From: a virus
Strand: one strand, 5' to 3'
IMG/VR virus record: IMGVR_UViG_3300034957_000008
Span: 1-45,945 of that record
DNA: 45,945 nucleotides
This document shows, piece after piece, positions 24,936-31,120 of this stretch; position 1 is the first letter of the stretch, and each line of letters opens with the position of its first letter. The position numbers and the translations under genes are program-made. The notes below the pieces were generated by a model that saw only the letters and a list, made by a program, of their open reading frames with translations, did no database searches and had not been told where the DNA came from.

Positions 24936-25370
24936 AGATGGTACTCAGAGACTATGCCTTTACAGTGCGCTAAGTGTAAGACGCGCCATTGGAATAAGAA
25001 CGGAGATGTTGATATTGGCGGCTGGGTTTACTTTGCGCAAGCGATTGAATCCAGTGCCAATTCTTTGACGAAGATAGGATGGAGTTCTCAGCCGCATGTT
25101 CGAATGACCGCGTTGCGTGATCCCGATGGGCGAAAAGTGAAAATGATTTTGGCAATGCCCTGTAATACGCAACTTGCTGAATACGTTATGCACCAGCGGT
25201 TTAAGGAATATCGCATTACGGGTGAATGGTTTGCACTGACTGCTGAATTGCTGGAAGAGGCTAAACAAGTTGACCTGTTTGAGCTTACTCGCCCGATTCC
25301 GCCGATTGAAGTGAAATGGGCCGCGCCGATCCGCGAACTTACGGTTGAGCGTGACGATTATTCACAGTGA
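24891..25370 (+). CDS. Zinc ribbon plus T5orf172/MUG113-like GIY-YIG domain
   Basis: 159 residues. Residues 1-32 are a zinc ribbon (C-D-D-C near 10, C-A-K-C near 26). From about 43: G-W-V-Y-F-A-Q-A, then T-K-I-G-W-S-S, R-M-T-A-L-R, a Glu in A-E-Y-V-M-H-Q-R-F, and G-E-W-F-A-L. That is the layout of the T5orf172/MUG113 branch of the GIY-YIG nuclease superfamily (Tyr, Lys-Ile-Gly, Arg, Glu). It may nick DNA or be a degenerate binding domain. Monocistronic, leaderless, convergent with nothing; probably an accessory or homing-derived gene. Confidence 0.8.
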   Translation: MIAKAFICICDDCSHRWYSETMPLQCAKCKTRHWNKNGDVDIGGWVYFAQAIESSANSLTKIGWSSQPHVRMTALRDPDGRKVKMILAMPCNTQLAEYVMHQRFKEYRITGEWFALTAELLEEAKQVDLFELTRPIPPIEVKWAAPIRELTVERDDYSQ

Positions 25371-25449
25371 GCAAGTCCTTGCTTCTCATTGGCTTACAGG
25401 TATTTTACCTTAGCCTGCCGATTTATGTTTCAATAACCGCTTATTGTGG

Positions 25450-25461
25450 TAATATCTAAGC
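25450..25461 (+). promoter_or_regulatory. TANNNT box for leaderless gene
   Basis: TAATAT at 25450-25455, six bases, then the ATG at 25462. No ribosome site. Just upstream (25369-25384) is a 5-bp hairpin AGCAA/TTGCT after the previous gene, with no U tract. Confidence 0.5.
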
Positions 25462-25695
25462 ATGACGAACGAACAAAAAGCCGCTCACTTAAGCCACCTG
25501 CTGAATTTGGCCGACGCCTATGACAAGAAAGTGGGCTTCACTATTACCGATGTCACGCCTGCCGGTTATGGCCCTGGTGCTCACGCTGGCGAATTGCCTG
25601 ATTTGGTTCACCTGACAACCGAGGAACAGGCTGCAAGGCGGTCATGGTGCGAACGTGACACGATTGAAAGAGCGAGAGCGAAAAAAGTTCGTTAA
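25462..25695 (+). CDS. Small hypothetical protein
   Basis: 77 residues: a helical start, a Gly/Pro-rich middle (P-A-G-Y-G-P-G-A-H-A-G), and a basic helical end (R-D-T-I-E-R-A-R-A-K-K). First gene of a three-gene plus-strand unit. Not recognised. Confidence 0.6.
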   Translation: MTNEQKAAHLSHLLNLADAYDKKVGFTITDVTPAGYGPGAHAGELPDLVHLTTEEQAARRSWCERDTIERARAKKVR

Positions 25696-25723
25696 ATCTT
25701 ACTATCTTGGCATGGAGGACGTT

Positions 25724-25936
25724 ATGAGCTGGATATGCGCTAGGAAACAAAATCCTGAAAAGAGCGGAACTTATCGCGTTTCTCTCTTCACTGGTGTCGA
25801 GCGTGATGCTTACTGGAATGCGGACCGCCAGTGCTGGCAACAGGATGAAAAGCCAGCCAATAAGCGCAATGTTCACCATAGTATCCAGCGCTTAATGTTT
25901 TCTTACAACAGCTTTTGGAGAGAATTAAATGCCTAA
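25724..25936 (+). CDS. DUF551-like small protein
   Basis: 70 residues from the ATG at 25724, which has GGAGG five bases upstream (an ATG at 25712 lacks one). Pattern W-I-C-A-R-K-Q-N-P-E-K-S-G-T-Y-R-V, then a D-A-Y-W-N segment and a later W, resembles the DUF551 phage family (tryptophans around a Ser-Gly-Tyr turn). The stop overlaps the next start by 8 bases. Confidence 0.6.
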   Translation: MSWICARKQNPEKSGTYRVSLFTGVERDAYWNADRQCWQQDEKPANKRNVHHSIQRLMFSYNSFWRELNA

Positions 25937-26099
25937 GAATCCCCACGCTGTTTCCCTCGGTCGCAAAGGCGGTCAATCCACCTCACCAGCCAAGAAAGCT
26001 GCCTGTCGCGCCAATGTCCAGAAAGCCAGAAAAGCTAAACAGGACAAGATGCGCATTCTTATTGCTGCTGCGCTCGCGCCATCTGATTCGCTAGCCTGA
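25929..26099 (+). CDS. Small conserved phage protein (LGRKGG type)
   Basis: 56 residues, very basic. It begins M-P-K-N-P-H-A-V-S-L-G-R-K-G-G-Q, a phrase common in short phage and mobile-element proteins of unknown function that look like RHH or AT-hook-type nucleic-acid binders. It ends in a short hydrophobic helix. Its tail overlaps the convergent minus-strand frame by 41 bases. Confidence 0.7.
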   Translation: MPKNPHAVSLGRKGGQSTSPAKKAACRANVQKARKAKQDKMRILIAAALAPSDSLA

Positions 26100-26418
26100 T
26101 CGTAGCCACGCAGTTGGCCGATTGCTCCGCTACAGGGCCGATGGTCCTTGTGCCTGGTGCTTTGTGACTTGGTAATGTCTCTGGAATGAATGGTTTGCCG
26201 AATGTGTAGCGTGGCAAATGATCCCTGAAGTTTCTCACTAGCGATTTCAATTTGCCGAATGTTAGATTTACCACGATCTTCAAAAGGTTTTTGCCGGCGG
26301 GGATCACGGCTCGTTTGCCTTTGTGCCGAAGAGATAGAAATTGTTCGCGCAATGACTTCGAGATGAAGTGCGCTGGCTCTAAATCGGGTTGTTGGAAAAC
26401 AAGAATCCCAATCCGCAT
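26059..26418 (-). CDS. Hypothetical basic protein
   Basis: 119 residues, Lys/Arg/Leu-rich. Codon choice and hydrophobic spacing look natural along the frame (for example G-K-L-K-S-L-V-R-N-F). There is no ribosome site before the ATG at 26418 and the tail overlaps a plus-strand gene, so the call is modest. No domain recognised. Confidence 0.45.
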   Translation of the reverse strand: MRIGILVFQQPDLEPAHFISKSLREQFLSLRHKGKRAVIPAGKNLLKIVVNLTFGKLKSLVRNFRDHLPRYTFGKPFIPETLPSHKAPGTRTIGPVAEQSANCVATIRLANQMARAQQQ

Positions 26419-26653
26419 GAGCAGATTTACGCGCCACTTTTACGTGTGGGCTACGTTTCAAACACACCAAAAGCTACATATTCGGCGAAAGGTTGCAATT
26501 TCAGGTACGCGAAACTCCAGCCGAAGCCCCGCGCACAAAGCCAAAACAGAATGACAACCTGAGAGGGATTTTATGCCTGAATTTCTGAATGTCAAGAGGG
26601 ATTACGTTTTTCTTTGTGGATTCTTTGGGCAAAGACGTTGCGGCCAACGGGGA
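26419..26653. other. Stretch without a confident gene
   Basis: Several short frames exist on both strands. One plus-strand frame at about 26573 has AGAGGG five bases before ATG (46 codons) and another begins with an ATG a little downstream, but both run antisense into the frameshifted gene below and neither is convincing. Confidence 0.4.
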
Positions 26654-26985
26654 TCAGAGGCGATCTCCTGCGCGAATCGGCTCCAGCCCTGGGAACGCGC
26701 CGGGGAACGGTGAAAACTCCGCATAGAAGCCAATTAGCAGCCTGTAAATATCGTTCTTTTCGTCTTGGCTCCAGTCTCGCGTTTCGACGTTGTTGAGCCA
26801 TTTCGCAACATCACCGAAAGTGGGGGCCGGGGCTTGGGGAGATGCCGCCGCCGCGCCGAGTCTGCGAAGTCTTCATCAGCAAAGGCGTTCCATATTTTCA
26901 TTTCTCGGGTGCTGGCGAAGTCCGGTAACACGGCCAATTCGTTAGCCAGTGCTTTGATAGTTTCTTCTACGTTGTCAGCTTTCAC
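26654..26985 (-). pseudogene. Hypothetical protein with internal frameshift
   Basis: The start is GTG at 26985 with AGGAGG six bases upstream. The first 44 residues (K-A-D-N-V-E-E-T-I-K and so on to F-A-D-S-A) read well. Within a GCGGCGGCGG run (about 26848-26862) the sensible reading jumps to another frame, which continues A-S-P-Q-A-P-A-P-T-F-G-D-V-A-K-W-L and on to a TGA at 26654, about 108 residues in all. Without the jump the frame ends at 26734 in Arg/Lys-rich text that looks random. Could be a slippage mutation, assembly error or -1 recoding site. Confidence 0.6.
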
Positions 26986-27727
26986 GTCCCGCCTCCTGTG
27001 CGCTGAAGAATTGCCGCTGCTCAACGCGTGAATCTTCTCCGCAATGCCTGCAATGCAGATTGTTTTCCGACCAGACGTTGAAATGAATGGTTACAAACGC
27101 GCTTCGGCATTTCGGGCAGCGTGGCGTGAGGCTCGGGGCTGCAGCGGCGATTCTTTCTAGACCAGCAATGACGCACCACAATTCATAAGCAGCCTTGTTT
27201 ACGCTGTGATCCATCTGCCCTTTGATGTAAGGGATTCTTTCATTCACTAAATCCGAGTATGCCTTGTGAATAGTTTCCACGAGTGGCCCCACGCTTTCCT
27301 CTGTGCCGCTCACCACCGATGGCTTACCATAAACCCGCTCTTGTTCCCACTGCGGGCGGGATTGAACGTCAGTCCGCGCTGCATCTAATATTGCTTTTAA
27401 CGATGGCTCTGTGCCGCTCACGGGACGGGCCGCGCAACATGGGCATGATTCTTCTACACCTTTACGCAAGCTGCCGTGGCAACCACATTCGCACACTGGC
27501 GGCTGCTCCCCCGTGGATGCTCCGCCCGCTTCGGGAAGTAAATCTTGCGTGTCGCCTGATGTCTCATTCGTAACTCCTAATATTTCCAATGATGCCTCAA
27601 CAATCGTTTGCGCTTCGCCTGAGATGGGCTCGGGCTCGAACGTGTGATATTCATCACAACTCAGTACCGTGTGATGCCAGTAATACTCGCCCATAAGACA
27701 AATCCTGCACCGTCCACTATCTGCCAT
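26975..27727 (-). CDS. Multi-zinc-site protein
   Basis: 250 residues with three Cys clusters: C-R-I-C near 7, C-E-C-G-C-H-G with C-P-C-C near 79-97, and C-P-K-C plus C-R-H-C near 209-232. Between them lies an acidic linker, then a helical domain (about 144-200). GGAGG precedes the ATG. The architecture suggests a scaffold or nucleic-acid binder with several zinc ribbons; no enzyme motif. Overlaps its neighbours by 11 bases each side. Confidence 0.65.
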   Translation of the reverse strand: MADSGRCRICLMGEYYWHHTVLSCDEYHTFEPEPISGEAQTIVEASLEILGVTNETSGDTQDLLPEAGGASTGEQPPVCECGCHGSLRKGVEESCPCCAARPVSGTEPSLKAILDAARTDVQSRPQWEQERVYGKPSVVSGTEESVGPLVETIHKAYSDLVNERIPYIKGQMDHSVNKAAYELWCVIAGLERIAAAAPSLTPRCPKCRSAFVTIHFNVWSENNLHCRHCGEDSRVEQRQFFSAQEAGRES

Positions 27728-27896
27728 CGCCGCCTCCTCGCGTCAATCTGTAGGCATCCAGCCCAGCAGAGATGCAGATATAGGAACACAAGAACATGCC
27801 AAACACAGTCAACCAGTTACGATGGAAGCCCGCATCAATGGCGACAGCGGCAAGAGTTAATCCAGTGAGCATATAAATCAATTTCCAGAATTTCAT
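27717..27896 (-). CDS. Small two-span membrane protein
   Basis: 59 residues with two hydrophobic helices (about 6-24 and 29-47) joined by a short basic turn (F-H-R-N), then a Gly/Arg-rich tail. Fits a class II holin-like topology, but it lies in an early/middle operon away from lysis genes. Other membrane roles such as superinfection exclusion are as likely. Overlaps the next gene by 11 bases. Confidence 0.65.
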   Translation of the reverse strand: MKFWKLIYMLTGLTLAAVAIDAGFHRNWLTVFGMFLCSYICISAGLDAYRLTRGGGDGR

Positions 27897-27927
27897 CCCT
27901 ACCCCCCCCCTCTTTCATAATGTGTGA

Positions 27928-28338
27928 TCATCCCGCTCTCCCTTCAGTGCAGCCCGCCGCCTCTATCGTGAACTCCGTGCGCGGGTTTTCTTTGTCGCGG
28001 AACTTCTCCGCCGTGATTTTCTGGATGGCCGCATCCGAGTGTATGACTCTGGCGCAGACAAGAGCATCAAGGGAACATTTAAGAAAATTGTCGATGTCCC
28101 CGCGTTGCTTGTGCCCAAGGTAATATACGCAGGTGACTGCATAACTTTCCCCATCGACGGACTGACCGCGACTGAATATTGCAACTGCTTGCTTGAATGC
28201 TTTAGCTTCTCCCGTTTCATACGATCCTGCCCTCCCTTTTGAATCTCTGCTAAGAGTCCGCACTCGATAGTGGTTAACACTCGGTGGAACCAGAGGCACC
28301 GTGAAGCTCACCTTTGCGCTGCTTGCTGTCTTAGGCAT
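27928..28338 (-). CDS. rusA: RusA-type Holliday junction resolvase
   Basis: 136 residues from the ATG at 28338 (8-base overlap with the upstream gene). F-T-V-P-L-V-P-P-S-V-N-H-Y near residue 12, then K-Q-R-G-D-I-D-N-F-L-K-C-S-L-D-A-L near 80-96 with the catalytic Asp cluster, and H-S-D-A-A-I-Q-K-I near 103. These are the conserved RusA blocks (P-P-S-x-N, D-x-D-N, L-x-x-x-x-x-D-D-A). It cuts four-way junctions left by recombination and packaging. It works with the ERF/exonuclease pair of the early operon. Confidence 0.9.
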   Translation of the reverse strand: MPKTASSAKVSFTVPLVPPSVNHYRVRTLSRDSKGRAGSYETGEAKAFKQAVAIFSRGQSVDGESYAVTCVYYLGHKQRGDIDNFLKCSLDALVCARVIHSDAAIQKITAEKFRDKENPRTEFTIEAAGCTEGRAG

Positions 28339-28711
28339 GGGCCTCACCATCTGGTTTCCCGTAGAGATTGTTCCACTCTTCGAGCTTCAGCCTGTCTTTG
28401 GTTTCTTGGTCTGCTTTGCCGATTTCAAATTTGCCGCGATCTGAGAGCCATTCGACAGGAAAGAACATCGTGCATTTTTCAGTCGATAGGCCATCCTTCG
28501 TTTGCGGTATGAGTGTGTTCAGCGCATCATGCTTGGCCTTTTCATCTTTCGGAGCTTTGGGATCATCGCCATTGCAAGCGTCATAGTTCCAGAGCATATG
28601 CAGCAGCATCACAGAACATCCCGGCCCCTCCGCTGGCCCCAGGTGGACACATCGGCTGCAATACATTTCTTCGTACATCATGCCCGCTGTGCCGTTTGGA
28701 AAATACGCCAT
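28331..28711 (-). CDS. Conserved phage protein with Cys cluster
   Basis: 126 residues; ATG at 28711 overlaps the previous TGA (TGATG). It opens M-A-Y-F-P-N-G-T-A-G-M, followed by E-E-M-Y-C-S-R-C-V-H-L-G, and includes a later N-Y-D-A-C-N-G and L-I-P-Q-T-K-D-G-L. This is a pattern I know from many phage hypothetical proteins. Four or five Cys may bind zinc. Function unknown. Confidence 0.7.
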   Translation of the reverse strand: MAYFPNGTAGMMYEEMYCSRCVHLGPAEGPGCSVMLLHMLWNYDACNGDDPKAPKDEKAKHDALNTLIPQTKDGLSTEKCTMFFPVEWLSDRGKFEIGKADQETKDRLKLEEWNNLYGKPDGEAHA

Positions 28712-28884
28712 CACTCACCGTCCTTCACTGCGCCGACGCGAGAGCTTTCAATTCTGTTTAAGGTTTTCGTGTTGAACCAGTAGGAGTCACCGTTCTGCCA
28801 AGTCACAAAACTCCATGATGTGCCAAGGAATTTATGCTCAACAGTAAATGCAGGTTCATGCGAATTTAGCCGTTGTGTCGCCAT
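28711..28884 (-). CDS. Small hypothetical protein
   Basis: 57 residues from the ATG at 28884, inside the end of the upstream gene. It uses an 18-base leader identical to that of the upstream gene. The composition is beta-like with W-S-F-V-T-W-Q-N-G-D-S-Y-W-F near 24-37. It fills the gap 28715-28855 that would otherwise be empty and couples to the next gene by TGATG. Confidence 0.65.
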   Translation of the reverse strand: MATQRLNSHEPAFTVEHKFLGTSWSFVTWQNGDSYWFNTKTLNRIESSRVGAVKDGE

Positions 28885-29338
28885 TTCTCTGGGCCTCTCC
28901 GCTCAAAATTATTTTCTCCAGCAAATGCAAACCGGAATGCGTTGCTTTTACGAATCCCCATCCCGCCACCTTGAAGCAATAGCCCGGATTCCGCTTATTG
29001 CTGATACTTTCCGGGTCTATGTATGTGAAGCCGCGATTAACTCCCCATTCTGCAATTACTTTCGTTTCAGCTTCCAAAATGATTTCACTGGATAACCGCA
29101 TTGATTCGTTGCGGAAAATGGAGCAGTTATACCCGGCCTGCCCATCGTCTCTTTTCTCTTGCCATAGCCATCCGAAAACCACATCACCAGCAGCCGAACG
29201 TAGAACCATAGTGCGTCCCGGCGGCATGAACTGATTCGTTCCCGGTTTCTGGCGAGAATAATGGCGATCTGCCAAGAGCACAGATTCAACATCGAACTTT
29301 CCAACTCTTACCAATTCGCCAGTAAAATCCAAAAGCAT
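28856..29338 (-). CDS. Conserved phage protein, possibly GNAT-like
   Basis: 160 residues. R-H-Y-S-R-Q-K-P-G near 26-34, P-P-G-R-T-M-V-L, Y-N-C-S-I-F-R-N-E-S near 71-80 and G-F-T-Y-I-D-P-E near 103-110 are the constant parts of a phage family I recognise but cannot name. The beta-alpha order recalls acetyltransferase-like folds. Middle-operon position. It may modify a protein or nucleotide; no catalytic residue can be assigned. Confidence 0.65.
   Translation of the reverse strand: MLLDFTGELVRVGKFDVESVLLADRHYSRQKPGTNQFMPPGRTMVLRSAAGDVVFGWLWQEKRDDGQAGYNCSIFRNESMRLSSEIILEAETKVIAEWGVNRGFTYIDPESISNKRNPGYCFKVAGWGFVKATHSGLHLLEKIILSGEAQRNGDTTAKFA
28882..28899 (-). repeat. 18-base translation leader, two copies
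   Basis: The same 18 bases, ending in ATG on the minus strand, occur here and at 29336-29353, each carrying GAGAGGCCCAGAGAA before a start codon. The genes behind them are unrelated, so the leader itself seems to be the repeated unit. Confidence 0.75.
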
Positions 29339-29365
29339 TTCTCTGGGCCTCTCTCCCCTATCCGC

Positions 29366-29737
29366 TCAACTGTTGCTCCGTCCCGCGCTCAATTCCAGCC
29401 ACGTTATTGCACTGCTTGGCGGCTTTTTGGCCAAAATCCTGTCCGCCTTTGCTGTATCCAGTGGATCATCCTGAATAAGCGTGATTCCCGCTTTACGGCG
29501 CTCTTTGAGGTTTCGATTGGCAATCCGGCCAAGTTTAAGGCAGTGGGCGCACCTTGGTGCCTTTCTGCCGCAAGTACATAGCTTTATTCGCATAATGCCA
29601 TCCGTTCTGAAGTATGGCGACCCTCTGCCCAATTCCACCTGCAAATCGTGCCAACTCGCCTGTTGATGTAGCCACACTTCCCGCTCTTGGTCTGTTGTCT
29701 CAATTCGCTGTATGAATTCGTGCTCAAGTTCGTCCAT
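29366..29737 (-). CDS. Hypothetical protein with small Cys motif
   Basis: 123 residues from the ATG at 29737, with an AGAAG site; the open frame continues to 29896 but that part covers a zinc-finger gene in another frame. Acidic helical first half. C-T-C-G-R-K-A-P-R-C-A-H-C near 53-65 makes a compact C-x-C/C-x2-C site. Lys/Arg-rich third quarter. Nucleic-acid binding is plausible. Confidence 0.55.
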   Translation of the reverse strand: MDELEHEFIQRIETTDQEREVWLHQQASWHDLQVELGRGSPYFRTDGIMRIKLCTCGRKAPRCAHCLKLGRIANRNLKERRKAGITLIQDDPLDTAKADRILAKKPPSSAITWLELSAGRSNS

Positions 29738-29772
29738 GCTTCTTCTTTCGCTTGCGCCCGTTCTCTGCGCTC

Positions 29773-29925
29773 TTAGGCTGAAATCTTGGCTCTTGCCCGT
29801 AACCTCTTCTGAGCTGCCCTGTTTTTGCAACGATTGGAAAAGTAAATTTGCGTATGAATGCGAGGATGGAATTTCTTTTTGCATCCACAGGAACAAACGA
29901 TTAGAGATTTTGAACGATTTGCCAA
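29773..29925 (-). CDS. Tiny zinc-finger protein, TTG start
   Basis: 50 residues. No ATG or GTG is available; the TTG at 29925 has AAAAGG about nine bases upstream. V-C-S-C-G-C-K-K-K-F-H-P near residue 10 and Y-F-S-N-R-C-K-N-R-A-A-Q-K-R near 28 match the widespread short zinc-finger proteins (C-x-C-G-x-x-F ... F-C-S-x-x-C-R). It reads better than the overlapping frame of the downstream gene. Start is the weak point. Confidence 0.55.
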   Translation of the reverse strand: MANRSKSLIVCSCGCKKKFHPRIHTQIYFSNRCKNRAAQKRLRARAKISA

Positions 29926-30030
29926 GGGGTTTGGCCTTTTATAGTGGGGCCAGCCGCATATCCGGCGACCAGCCCCCGATGTATTCGTGGTCTAACGCTC
30001 TCCATGCCAAAGTCCCATTTCCCTTAGTCT

Positions 30031-30134
30031 AATCCCGAAGCTCTACCCCTGAGCTACGCCGACCCTCAACGCATTCGGATTCCTGCGCTCAGAGTCGGCG
30101 GTTGGATTTGAACCAACGACCTCGGTTTTGTGAG
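30031..30134 (-). tRNA. Circularly permuted tRNA gene (3' half before 5' half)
   Basis: On the minus strand the order is: T arm GTTGG-TTCAAAT-CCAAC (30117-30101), acceptor 3' strand CGCCGAC (30100-30094), base T, 29 bases, then acceptor 5' strand GTCGGCG (30063-30057), TA, and a canonical D arm GCTC-AGGGGTA-GAGC (30054-30040). The two acceptor strands pair 7 of 7, and both A-box and B-box consensus sequences are intact. Four bases after position 26, TCGG (30038-30035), pair with CCGA before the variable loop (30125-30122), which places the break in the anticodon loop. Alternatively the 3' piece holds a whole arm with loop CTCACAA (anticodon CAC, Val) with one stem mismatch. No CCA is encoded. 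Confidence 0.75.
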
Positions 30135-30266
30135 AAACGTATTCAACACTTCCAGCTCCACTGTGAAGTTACAGGGTGATAGCCTAAGTCTAAGTCTTAT
30201 CCAACGGCTTACTGCCGCTTAGCCTTACCCTGAACCTGGGATTGCCCTTCCGGGCCACCCCGAACT
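30135..30266 (-). ncRNA. Structured RNA upstream of the permuted tRNA
   Basis: 132 bases with no gene, between the stop of the 252-residue protein gene and the tRNA 3' half. On the minus strand it has GCCC-GGAA-GGGC (a GNRA-type tetraloop hairpin), a CGGC/GCCG hairpin and a CTGT/ACAG hairpin. CTTAG and TCCCA in this part can pair with CTAAG and TGGGA lying just downstream of the 5' tRNA half (30023-30027, 30013-30017), in the order P3 and P4 have in a group I intron split around the tRNA. No clear P7 core or terminal G in a workable place was found. Confidence 0.4.
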
Positions 30267-31025
30267 TTAGGAAAGCGGCTGGAAGACGAAATCCAGCAAC
30301 TTCTTTCCGATCTTGGCGGAAGTGACATCCACTTCCTGCTCGTTCGCTTTTGCCCGCGCTTTTTTGACGGCGCGGATGAGTATATCGCAGCGGTCGATGA
30401 TGTCGGCCTTAACCGCTGGCGTAATCATTGAAGACCATTCCTGCTCGAGAATGGTTCCCACGGCAACATCTTCGGTGATGAGCTGCACCTGTGCCGGATG
30501 TTTGTCGGTCGCCGGTGAAAGCTCCAACGGCCGCTGGATTTTCTTGGTGCGCGTCTTGGTGGTTTCGCGGGCCTTGAAATATCCCTTCGGCTTCTGAGCG
30601 TCTTGCTGGAAACCCTTCGCAGGATCGAGGGTGGGAATCGCTACAGCCAAATCGTGAATGGCCTTCAGCCGCTTCTCCAGTTGCAACAGCGATGTGGCCG
30701 GGACGCCAGTCAATACAGTCTCACCAGTCTCGGTGACCACATCGGCTTTTGCCATCGTGTTTGCCAAGTCAATATGGTGTGACGCATCAATAGACTTGGC
30801 GATGATTGCCGTAATCCATGACACTTCCTGCGCCACAGTCGTCTGAATGTCAGACCGGGCCTCTGTCACAGGGTTTTCGCCTTCGCCTTTGGCTGTGAAG
30901 GTTACAAGTTTTTCCTCGAACAAATGCCGCTTGCTCTCAAACGTTTTTACCAGCTCTTGTGTGGTCTTGGTGGCCTGCCCGTCAAGGTTGCCATCCACGG
31001 CCAGCAATTCGTGCAGTTTTGTCAT
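30267..31025 (-). CDS. Conserved phage protein, DUF7873-like
   Basis: 252 residues. It starts M-T-K-L-H-E-L-L-A-V and continues with helical, Lys/Glu-rich text; K-G-Y-F-K-A-R-E-T-T-K-T near 149 and a C-terminal K-K-L-L-D-F-V-F end match a phage/bacterial family of unknown function that I place, from memory, as DUF7873. It has its own strong promoter with operator-like palindromes and an AGAGAG ribosome site. It probably acts in the cytoplasm during early infection; I cannot say how. Confidence 0.65.
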   Translation of the reverse strand: MTKLHELLAVDGNLDGQATKTTQELVKTFESKRHLFEEKLVTFTAKGEGENPVTEARSDIQTTVAQEVSWITAIIAKSIDASHHIDLANTMAKADVVTETGETVLTGVPATSLLQLEKRLKAIHDLAVAIPTLDPAKGFQQDAQKPKGYFKARETTKTRTKKIQRPLELSPATDKHPAQVQLITEDVAVGTILEQEWSSMITPAVKADIIDRCDILIRAVKKARAKANEQEVDVTSAKIGKKLLDFVFQPLS

Positions 31026-31058
31026 AGTTCTCTCTCTTTGAGTAAGATTAAATCTGAT

Positions 31059-31094
31059 ATTTGAGAGCGTAAACGTTTAGTAAACGCTTGTCAA
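31059..31094 (-). promoter_or_regulatory. Sigma-70 promoter with nested palindromes
   Basis: On the minus strand TTGACA (31094-31089), 17-base spacer, TACGCT (31071-31066). The spacer and -10 hold CGTTTA-C-TAAACG and an overlapping TAAACGTTTA, perfect palindromes that would place a repressor across the promoter. The leader to the ATG at 31025 is about 33 bases. Confidence 0.7.
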
Positions 31095-31120
31095 TACCCA
31101 AAATAACCTTAGACCAACTA

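Noticed and set aside
25973-26470. 165-codon minus-strand frame
   Set aside because: Overlaps two better frames; Ser/Arg/His-rich composition typical of a shadow.
26592-26801. 69-codon minus-strand frame
   Set aside because: Arg-rich text in the wrong phase; the neighbouring frame through the same bases reads as a natural protein.
27900-27911. Run of C residues as a phase-variable tract
   Set aside because: It lies upstream of the ribosome site of the 59-residue membrane protein and outside any frame; could affect spacing but there is no evidence.
30031-30134. Permuted two-piece tmRNA (ssrA)
   Set aside because: tmRNA lacks a normal D stem; here the D arm and A-box are fully canonical and no tag-peptide frame with stop codons is evident.
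30090-30134. Phage attachment site made of a tRNA 3' end
   Set aside because: No integrase gene was found, and the matching 5' half with a fully complementary acceptor strand would not be carried by an attP.
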